Shown piece after piece: positions 55,087 through 64,000 of a stretch of DNA of 64,000 nucleotides. The stretch covers positions 38,557,344 to 38,621,343 of the forward strand of contig CM068370.1 in NCBI GenBank assembly GCA_034769895.1, read 5' to 3'. Under the pieces are notes generated by a model, which saw nothing but the letters and a program-made list of their open reading frames with translations, made no database searches and was not told the DNA's origin. Numbering within the stretch: the first letter of the stretch is position 1; each line of letters begins with the position of its first letter. The DNA comes from Magicicada septendecula. Lineage: Eukaryota; Arthropoda; Insecta; Hemiptera; Cicadidae. A program made the translations under genes and the position numbers.

Positions 55087-55835
55087 CATCATCATCATTA
55101 TGTTCAAGGTTTAAACCAAAAATGGTTTGTTCCGTCCTCAAATAGGCACATATTACAGCTGGCCACTCCAGCGCTTATTCGGACGTCTCACACCTCTCCG
55201 TGCCCTCGGCTTATAGTTCCAGAGTTGTTTGGGGATGCGGCAGTCATCCATTCGGCAAAGGTGTTCCCACCAATTCAGCCGATATTGGGCGATCCAGTCG
55301 AGTATACTCATGATATTCAGTTCCTGCCGTATATCTGTGTTTCTTCTATGATCATGAAGAGTATACCCTGCCACGTGTCTGAGAAATGTCATTTCAGTCG
55401 CTTGGCTGCGACAGGCCTGGCCTTTCATTAAAGTTCAATTCTCAGACCCATAAAGAAGTGTGGGAAGAGCAATCACTTTGTAGAATTTCAGGCGTGTTCC
55501 TTTACTTGCTGACTTAAGGGTTCGCCTGATGGTCCCGCACATAAGGTTGAACTTATGCAACTTATTCACCACGTCGTTACTTGCATTATAAGGTACACTG
55601 TAGCTCAGGTATTAAAAACTGCTAACTTGTTCCAGGACAGTGCCATCTATAACAATTTTTGCCCGTACGGGATCATTTCCACAAAAAGTCATCACCTTGA
55701 TTTTAATTGTGGATATCTGCAATTCAGAGTCTGCAGATTCGATTAAACAAATGTATACTCATCTGCAATCTGTTTTCAGAGTCCGACAGAACAGCCTGAT
55801 CGTCTGCAAACAACAAAGTGTCAATTGTAGAGTAC
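55087..55835 (-). mobile_element. 5'-truncated RTE-like LINE, family 2
   Basis: 11-bp TSD AATATATTGAT at 55076-55086 and 55836-55846. Minus-strand frame 55153-55428 reads SQATEMTFLRHVAGYTLHDH, RRNTDIRQELNIMSILDWIA, QYRLNWWEHLCRMDDCRIPK and RRGVRRPNKRWSGQL. The tail at the left edge is (ATG)n. Upstream sequence includes antisense of the KTKVMTFCGNDPV-type stretch. At 749 bp it is one of the longer copies. Confidence 0.9.
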
Positions 55836-55846
55836 AATATATTGAT

Positions 55847-58292
55847 AATTTAAACGACAGAGATGTATGGGTGAGTGTGCGTGGTTTAAGAGGTGGAGGA
55901 TAGATAGACAGGTAGGTAGATAGATGTGTGTGTGGGGGGGAAGAGAGATTATACAGGAAAAGAGGCGGAGTGGAAGGAAGCTCGAGAAACAGTACTATTA
56001 GCATCACCTGTTATTCCAATAAAACTGTAGTAAAGTAGCGGAAATCATTTTCGACGAGACTGCAGTGTAAAACCAGAAATAAATAAATGCCATAAGGAAA
56101 ACGAGACAAGTCGGTTTAATGTTGTTTCAAGTTCGAAATTACCATTTATTATGAGAGTGAAGAAAATTGTTCTTCGCCCCAATGTTATAAAATGTCCGTT
56201 AAATAATTATTATCCTTCTGAGCGCTTTCTGCAAACATATTTTCGAACTCCACAAACGAATTCAACAAAAGAATAACTTTCTTCTCAATTTTCTGTGTCC
56301 CGTCAACGATTAGATCTACTAATGTTCCAATTACAGTTCTAGAAATAAATTAGATTTTATTGATTTCTGTAAAACAAATAGAAGATTACTAAAATGTGAA
56401 ACAAAAATCAGAAGCGTAAGATCAAGTTTGCTGTAAGAAATTGCAATACCATTTGATATCGGAATTAAAATAAAGCATTGAAAACATGGTCTGTATTTTT
56501 TTTTTTTTTAATTACTTCGGACGTCCAAATATTGTTAACTATATTTTTTTGTGTATTTTGAAAGCCGATGAGTCAAGAATGAACTATTAAATTATCTCAA
56601 ATGTAATATTAATATCTTCCCTTTCGTTGTTTATCGTTAACGTTTCAAATATTGGTTTAACAAATTGGTTCGTTTCTGTCCGTAACTCACAGTCACAGGG
56701 CAGTACAGGGCCCGCCATAACTTTGTATACCGACGTAACTTGTTTATAAAAATACGGTTGATTGTCCCACAGATCGTTTGGAACTTACCTGACTTAACAC
56801 CAGTGTCATAATACCTTAACATAACATCTTAACATCAACCAGCAAATATACCTTCTAATTTAGTCTTTTTACTTCCATGTTTCATAAGGAAATGGAAGTA
56901 TGGTCATGCCGAAAAAAATCGTGTTCAAGATAACGGCAGATTCTGATTGTACTACCCTCAAAACATGACAAAAATCATTTTTCGAAAAGTGTCTGTGTGT
57001 CTATGTGTAGAATTTTTTCTATGGCAAACGATAACAGCCGCAAATTCAAACATAATCAAATACTTTTTTGCATACAGCCATGAATTGTGGAGGACTCAAG
57101 GTCTATTGTTTTTGGTGAAGATCGGTTAACGGAAAGGGGTAGCTTACCAGCAACGTTTTACGTTTTAACAAGAGTGAAGTGCTTAATTTTGATAAATAAA
57201 GTATCCTGAAAAGAAGGTCATAATAATCCACTACAGAAAGGTAGATGAAATATCTATAAATGAAAAGGGTAGTTGAAGGGGGAGGGGTAATTTTTTTTAT
57301 AAATTAAAATGGTAGTTGATGATGGAGGAGGTAAATTTTTATAAGTTTTATATATGTACTACGTTATTGAGAACAAAGAAGTAGTATCTATGGAAACATT
57401 TCATTTAACTTTAACAAAATTCTATATTTTTTCATTTTAATTTAAATCATGTATGAGTGAAAATATATCGTTCGTGGCAGGCAAGCATATCTCAATTATG
57501 TAATGTTTACGTTTCCATTTTATTATTATGATTACCGCAATAAAAAGGCAGGCAACACGCACACACACATACACACAATTTGCGTTATTTCTGGCCTCAC
57601 TCATGTTTATTTTCTTACATTTGCACGCTTTTTAAATGGAAAGTGCCGAAACCCACACCAACACAACGCGTGCAAGCCGAAAAAGTATCCAGAGTGGATA
57701 GCGATTTTCTTCCTGTGGATCGCTGAGCAGTGTAACTGCACGTGTTTACAGAAGTACGGTTCATAGACAGACTTTTCTTCTTTAGAGAATGAACCCTCGG
57801 CAAGATGCTCAGGGTCCATGAGTGACTTCGGAGCACTTCGGAGGAGGGATGATTATCTGCGTAGTTCGGATTCTTTATAAGAATAAAGTAAGCCTACCTA
57901 ATTTTTATGGATAAAGTGACTGAATATATTAAACGACTACCCCATAATAACAAAAATATCTATAAATAGTGAAATTAGTTTGAGGGTGGGCGATATTTTT
58001 TTAGAAATTACCGAACCGAATTCAAGTAAATTATTTTAAACATAAATCTTACAACATGGAAGCCATGTATGGTTCTCCATACCGATTTTTTTTTTTAATT
58101 GTTACTTAACATTCAATATTTAGTTTGTCTAACTTCTCGCGACGTGTCCAAAGAGATTAGATTGGTGTATTTTGTACTATAGCGGCTTATTTGTTAGAAG
58201 TGCTTCCGAGTAAACTTGTTGACTGATGTTTTAAGAGAATTGTGTAATAGACATTCATAATAATCTACAGGAATTATTATTTAACGAATATT
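55847..58292. other. Mostly noncoding; one LINE scrap
   Basis: 56660-56810 matches the minus strand of LINE family 5 (antisense of CCCGCCATAACTTTGTA and ATACGGTTGATTGTCCC). 55915-55935 is a TAGATAGG/TGTG simple stretch. No other element or gene recognised; 57590-57840 has overlapping ORFs on both strands without domains. Confidence 0.35.
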
Positions 58293-58304
58293 AATTGTGA
58301 TAAT

Positions 58305-58747
58305 CTTCTACTTCACTACATGGCTTGGGCTATAGCCCGTTCTGACTTCACAGAGTCTCTGATCATTTTTTCCAGGGTGTCTTTCCAAAATCTCCCGTTC
58401 CCACTAGTTTTGTTTAGGAATACGCGTGTCTACCATGCGTTCCACATGGGACTTCCAATTCTGTCTGTACTCCTTTATTCTACCCAGAGCCGACTGTAAC
58501 TTCAGGAGTTTCCTTATGTCCTCGTTTCGTAGATGATCTCTCAAAATGCATCCCTTAACTGCTCTTAAAAATTTCATTTCCGATGACTGTATTTTTGAAA
58601 TATCTTTTCGCAAGAGTGTCCACGTTTCACATCCATACATTAAAGTCGGCACAGCCACGACCTTATAGAACTTTAGCTGTGTCTCCCTGTCCGTTTTATT
58701 CTTCAATAGTCGTCTAATTGTTCCACAGGTATAACTAAATTTATTTG
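58305..58747 (-). mobile_element. 5'-truncated RTE-like LINE, family 4
   Basis: 12-bp TSD AATTGTGATAAT at 58293-58304 and 58748-58759. The minus strand reads RETQLKFYKVVAVPTLMYGC, ETWTLLRKDISKIQSSEMKF, LRAVKGCILRDHLRNEDIRK and YRQNWKSHVERMVDTRIPKQ in one frame: the RTE RT C-terminus. Confidence 0.9.
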
Positions 58748-58759
58748 AATTGTGATAAT

Positions 58760-59335
58760 GTCTTAAATAAAACTACTGATTGTGTTGATTTCATTGATTT
58801 TTAATAATGTCATTGTACTGAATTTCGTTGTCCACAGTCCACGTAACAATATACTAATTTAAATATACCAATATAAATTATAATTATTTGTATGCCCAGT
58901 AATTTAGTTTTTTCTACCTAATAATAGATTTTTTCGTTCGCACTCTATATAATATATTAAGCGTCGGGCGAGTTGAAGATTACTCGTATAACATTTGGCA
59001 GCGGCGAGCACCAGTACGCGGCCGTTACAGGGCAGTTAAATTCACATTGCGGGTACTTTTGGCACCTTCTGTAGTTACATTAACAACACGCCCGCCCCTT
59101 TTGTTACCTTGGATTTCGTAATAATAGGTCTGACCCGTTTTTTGCAACTAATTTTTGTTTAAGTGGCGTACACGCACATACACAGACGGGAGTGAACCGA
59201 AAATTATACGGCTATCAACGCAAAGCAACGCAATGGCAGGCACGCTATAATAGGTAAACACATAAATAAAGAGCTCTAATATCGTGTGGCGAAACAGAGG
59301 CCTACTTGTTAAGCCAATTGTTAACCGTGCGTTCA

Positions 59336-59340
<5 letters not shown>
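58760..59340. other. No gene seen
   Basis: AT-rich, with CG-containing words at 58970-59100. Confidence 0.3.
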
Positions 59341-59399
<59 letters not shown>

Positions 59400-59408
59400 C
59401 GCTCTCTC
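59341..59408 (+). repeat. (CT)n microsatellite
   Basis: About 30 uninterrupted CT units; source of poly-Ser/Leu and poly-Arg/Glu frames on the two strands. Confidence 0.95.
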
Positions 59409-60066
59409 CGTTATTATGCGAATAATAATAACAATAAACAAACGTTTGCTTGGGCAACTCGATTAAGTTGACCGGTATGATTTTTACCTCTACCGAAAAA
59501 CACATTAAGCAACGCGACTTGACTAACGAACGTAATTTATTCTGCTAATAATAATAATATCATAGTTGCTTCCGCTTTCAAAAGCTGTTCGGTTTATTGT
59601 AAACGTTTATTGTGAAGCGCTCTGCTCAGTGACGAAATTTAATCAGAACCGTGAGTTTATTCTGTAATGTAAACAATAAAATAGCTTTCCAGCGTGTATA
59701 GTAAAGTATAAATTGGATATTTTCTGTTAGAGCCTGGTGACTAATGACGTCACTTTGTTTAGGTCACAACTACACTTCCGACCCGTGTATTGATAAACAA
59801 ACAGCGCTTCACGCTTTGCTGTACAGCGAAATACAGTTCTCCTTTTCGTCTTTGAGTCCTCTCAAGATGACGACGATCAAAACTGCCTATCTTGCTGTGT
59901 CACTGTGTGGGCGTTTCACGTAGCCAGAAAATACGCCTTCTTTTACCAATTTATCTTCCAGTGTACTCCAATATTTTGTATTTCTCATTTCTCACGACAT
60001 GTCCAAAGTAGGTCATCTTCCTTCCAAAGCAAAGTATATGACATCAATGGACAAAAACTATTTAGC
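59409..60066. promoter_or_regulatory. Noncoding DNA with clustered factor-like sites (tentative)
   Basis: 59600-59770 contains TTGTAAACGTTTATTG, AATGTAAACAATAAA (forkhead-like) and AATGACGTCACTTTG (a perfect CRE palindrome TGACGTCA) in otherwise single-copy-looking sequence. No gene start is visible nearby. Individual sites this short occur by chance; only the clustering is suggestive. Confidence 0.2.
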
Positions 60067-60080
60067 TGTAGGTTGAATCT

Positions 60081-60706
60081 ATAGACACAAAAAATATAGA
60101 GGCAGTAAAAGAGTTCATATATTTTCACTCCCAGATAAACAGCATTGACGACATCAACACTGATACAAGAAGAAGAATATATCTCGCAAACAAAACATAT
60201 TATGGATTAAAAAATCACCTGACATTTAGCTTCATCTCAAGAAGCACGAAATGCAAAATCTACAAAACACTTATCAGGCCAGTTGTGACATATGCTTCAG
60301 AAACCTGGACAGTGACAAAAAATAGCCCGAGAGACTTCTAGGTTGCTGTGAAAGACGGATTCTAAGAACAATATTTAGAGGAGTACAAGAAAATGGAATG
60401 TGGCGCAGGCGCTATAATTATGAACCATACCATATTTACAAAGAGCCGGACAGGATAATCAAAATATACAAGCTAAGGTGGTTTGGAAACATAGAGAGAA
60501 TGGAGGAAGGACAGCCTACGAAACATATTTTCTACCAGAAACCAATGGGTAGTAGAAAAGAGAAAGACCCCGAAGTATATTCAAAGACCAGATAGAGGAG
60601 GACTTCAGAAATCTGAACATAAGAAACTGGAAAGCCAGGGCACGCAATAGGGAAGAATGGAATGTACAAGACCCACCAAGGGTTGTATAGCCACGGCTGA
60701 TGATGA
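60081..60706 (+). mobile_element. 5'-truncated RTE-like LINE, family 10
   Basis: 14-bp TSD TGTAGGTTGAATCT at 60067-60080 and 60707-60720. Frames: NIEAVKEFIYFHSQINSIDD, KTLIRPVVTYASETWTVTKN, then CCERRILRTIFRGVQENG, RIIKIYKLRWFGNIERMEEG, and NLNIRNWKARARNREEWN. The tail is TGATGATGA. One insertion and some frameshifts. Confidence 0.9.
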
Positions 60707-60720
60707 TGTAGGTTGAATCT

Positions 60721-63700
60721 CGTATCGCATAAAGAGTTTTTAATTTTTTACGAATGATAATACTTGTCAATAATAATCGAATAAATTATTATTATATATA
60801 AGTATTAAATTAGCATTAACTATATAAACTCAAAAGTGGAACCTACATCGGTCGAATGTGTGATGAATACAGGCCGCAGCATTTTTATGGAAATTCTGGA
60901 GCAGATGAAGACCAAACGGTATACTTTTAACGAACACTAAGAGTATCAAGGGTGGTTTATGTGTTTCAGGTTCCCGACACGGATTTCTGAGAGTTGCTGG
61001 TAAGCGCCGAGCGATTGTTGACACTGAGCATAGACTTGGTGGAATTGCTGTGTATAAGGTTCAAGAGGATCGTGAATGTCCTAGTTAGATTTATTTTGGA
61101 CGGAGAAGGATGTGAGAGTTTGATGTTTGTAGGAACATACAAGTACTAAGGATTGAGACATTTGTTTAGGGCTATTGGTTTTACTTCCAGCGCTTCTTCC
61201 ATCTTACATAGTTTTTCTACCTGTCAGACTTTAATTATGAATTAGTTGAAGGAACTTTCGTTCGTTATTTAATTCAGATATTCCATTTACGAATAAAAAA
61301 TATTCTAAGCTCTACAGTAATATTTTCATTTTACGGTCTGTATAATCTCGCTCAGCACTTGACAGTTCGTGAGATCTAAGAACTATAGCTCCTATGAAGC
61401 AGAACTGTAACTGCTACAGTGTTGTAAAATTTTAGTTCAGCCGATTTTGTTGTCTTTCATTCGAGAGCTGAGCCGACACTGAGCGTATTACTCATTATTT
61501 ACATCTGTATCATACTTAAAAGTTACCTTTCACGCAAGAGTATTAGAATACCCAACTTGTACAGGGCGGTTATGACGCAACCTATCCAGGATCATTAAAT
61601 TTTCTTCTAACCGGAATAAGCTCCATGAAACTCCATCGTTGTCCTTTTCACCTTCCACATCTATAAACTGTCTCTCACGTACAGCTAAAATAATTAGACA
61701 TGAATCGGCTGTCTGGTTGTGCTGTGTCAAACGCTCTCATTGCGCATGCGTAACATTGTCGCGTTGTTTTCGCAGCAATTATTTTGTGTTCAGAATAGCT
61801 GCATGGTTGGCTTGTCACATGGTTGTGTGTCTTGGTTGGTCACATCACGTCCCATTTCCAGCACTGTCTCTACGGCTCCTACTAGGATCTCTGAGAACCG
61901 TTTCATGTCTTACTATTTCATTTGTAATCCGAATTGAGTTAAGGAGAACTGCAGTACTGTATTCTCACCCCTCCTCAAGCCGCAAAGCATAGAAATGGTA
62001 TAAAATGTGCGTATTCTTACTTCTTCCCAGATGAAATGTTATTGATCTGAAACGAAAAAGCCAATTCAATTCCGACTCCAATTGACCTTTAATTTAAGAG
62101 TGTAAAATTATTGAAGTGCAACACGTAATTAACAATAGGCGTATGTTATAGTACGAGCTTTAGACGCCTCACTACTCTCACCGGAGGAAGTAGTGGCGAG
62201 CTAGGGAAATCACTTAATTAATAAGAATTAATTAGTAATAAGTAAAGGTTATCATCGTCGCTGACAGGTTACTAAACAGCAGACGTATGGTGAGGGAACG
62301 AGTTAATTGACAACGCGACCGGTTTCCGCGACGTCGCTCGGCAAACACGGTGGGCCAAATCGCCGCGTCCGTAGGAGTCGTCGTAGCCTATAATTGGCGA
62401 ATATGTCAGCCGCATTCACTAATGTCGGAACCCAGTTTGAAAGGTTAAACGACCTTGCGGTATTCAGCCAAGACCTACGAAAGGAACACTTAATGATGAC
62501 GAAAAGTAACGAGGTTGTGCGACTAATTGCTGTCCACAGTTTGATATGTCTGTGACGACGTGTCGGCAGAATTTATTGTCATCTCCAGTACCGTATTTCC
62601 AGTCAGAAACCAGTTACACTGAAAATAATTATTGTCAACCAAACATTGGAGTAAGTAGATCTCTTTGGAATAAGTTCTAGTAGACCAGATATTCAACACA
62701 AAACTTGGAAACAAAACTCAGTCTTAGAGATAAAAACTGTAAAGAGGTGCATAGAAGCTGACAAAATTATTAATCAAGACACTCGCGACTAGTTAAATAA
62801 TGTATCTCAGTGACAAATTTAAAATCACAGGTAAATAAAATGGAAAGAGTACCTAGAAAGATGAGCAACGAAAAACTGGCTAAACATGACCTTAAATATG
62901 AAGTAAAACGAAACAGGAATTTAAAACGATAAAAGAAAAGAGGTGGTATATAATACCACACACACATATCGTGTGTGTTACATCAGTAAATGAGTGTGTG
63001 ATTTAGTGGTGAGCATAGGTAGACCTATGTGTGGAAATTTAATGCTGATTTAGTTACAATTACTATTTGATTTTCTACGTTAGCATGAAGACAAAAGTTA
63101 TGCCCAAAGTCGACTTTCGCAGATCCGTAGTCTAATGCACACTTACAATCTATTCTACCGGCAAGTAGCCTACAGGGATTACTAAATGTTGTGTGTTGTG
63201 TTACGAGCTGAAGACAACCACTGACACTTGACGTAGCTTAGTATTTAGATACATTATCTGACCATTAGGTCCGTCTTTTATTAGAAACCAACGGAACAAT
63301 TCTTTCACTGTTCCACTATTGATATTTTCAGGCATGCAGTTTGATTACATCTTTTATGTAACTCATTCAAAACTCGTTGTCAACGGCCTGAATGGAGACG
63401 CACCATAAGCTGATGAACTCATGTTTGGGGCATCCGCGACAACGGTGTTTTTTAAATTATTTTCCACGTTTAGTTGGAATCGTCTTCCTACAGCCAGTAC
63501 TGCGTTTTGTAGTGATTGGATTGGATTTTTTACGGTTAACTTTAAAGTCTTCATTTTACGAAGTCAACATTATATAGTTGGTTTAGGCAGACCTGCAGAA
63601 TTCTTGAAACTCTCATTCCAGCTTCATGTGACAGTAAAATAGAATACCCATGTAATAGGCAAAGGTAGCCGTTACATTAACGTTACTGACTGGTATTTCT

Positions 63701-63949
63701 GTCGTGTACGTAAAGACATACGCGATCTTAGTATGTCGAAAGTGAATATTACTTTTTGCTTTTACTTTGGATAAACCTTTAGAAAGAATAGTTCTAAACG
63801 AACTCGTAAACCAATTAAATGTATAATAATAACTTTGGTATTGGATTCGTATTATGTGACGTGTGAGATTGAATCATAAAAGCAAATCAATTAGTACTGA
63901 CGCATTGGTACACGTTTCATGTAAGAAATATATTAAGGTTTCCTAAACA
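60721..63949. other. Long stretch without a recognised gene
   Basis: No coding frame with a known domain. 62205-62250 is dense in TAATTAA sites (CACTTAATTAATAAGAATTA), followed by CG-containing sequence to 62460, a plausible conserved noncoding candidate. 61639-61992 is an open frame of 117 codons on the plus strand with no recognisable domain. Confidence 0.3.
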
Positions 63950-63954
63950 AATCA

Positions 63955-64000
63955 TGGCTTTGATACAGTTAATGAGTTCAGATACCTGGGTAACATGATA
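63955..64000 (+). mobile_element. RTE-like LINE fragment running off the window
   Basis: The last 45 bases read GFDTVNEFRYLGNMI in one frame, matching the 'VxxFKYLG' block that precedes the thumb of RTE RTs. The element continues past the window end. Confidence 0.6.

Noticed and set aside
61639-61992. 117-codon plus-strand ORF in a repeat-free region
   Set aside because: No recognisable domain, overlapped by other frames on both strands, no visible splice or promoter context. Cannot be supported as a gene.

Overview
This is a gene-poor, transposon-rich stretch of animal DNA, most likely from an insect with a large genome. A cockroach-type genome is my guess, from the mix of RTE-like and Jockey LINEs, Helitrons, hATs and Penelope-like debris; no species-specific gene proves it. 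I see no intact host protein gene, rRNA or functional tRNA gene. Nearly every recognisable protein fragment is a reverse transcriptase (RT) or transposase remnant.

Layout: two head-to-tail Helitron-like elements (426-2119). A 42-bp tandem repeat (3678-3803). A MULE-type transposase tail (4628-5022). A field of 5'-truncated RTE-like LINE copies from 5.9 to 22.5 kb, with a Jockey copy (19775-21061) and a hAT (14237-15299). A 1.2-kb minisatellite of a 28-bp unit (24997-26228). More LINE fragments and long simple repeats at 26-37 kb. A ~500-bp near-palindrome (38958-39458). A hAT at 45.2-45.9 kb. A nested block at 48.7-51.1 kb: one LINE copy holding a tRNA-derived SINE and a hAT. A hAT with transposase remnants (51968-53226). 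Penelope-like sequence (53.4-54.3 kb), then scattered LINE fragments to the window end, which itself lies in an RT fragment. Many insertions are bounded exactly by target-site duplications (TSDs): 8 bp for hATs, 10-16 bp for LINEs, the SINE and the ribozyme elements.

The most interesting signal is noncoding. More than a dozen places, on both strands, share a hammerhead-ribozyme-like core: CTGANGA, one extra base, a short hairpin (stem II), GAAA, then usually a self-complementary stretch ending in T followed by C or A. The stem sequences differ from copy to copy while pairing is largely kept. Several copies sit in head-to-head inverted pairs, two of them in small insertions with 12-14 bp TSDs. 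One sits just beyond what looks like a Penelope-type ORF end. I read these as hammerhead-bearing Penelope-like or retrozyme-like elements, and the 28-bp minisatellite appears to have grown from sequence next to one of them.

Stretches between elements (for example 16.6-17.2, 19.1-19.4, 31.2-31.6, 32.2-32.5, 35.8-36.0, 42.9-43.0, 59.5-59.8 and 62.1-62.4 kb) are the best candidates for host noncoding sequence; several are rich in TAAT-type or other transcription-factor-like sites. That is only a hint.
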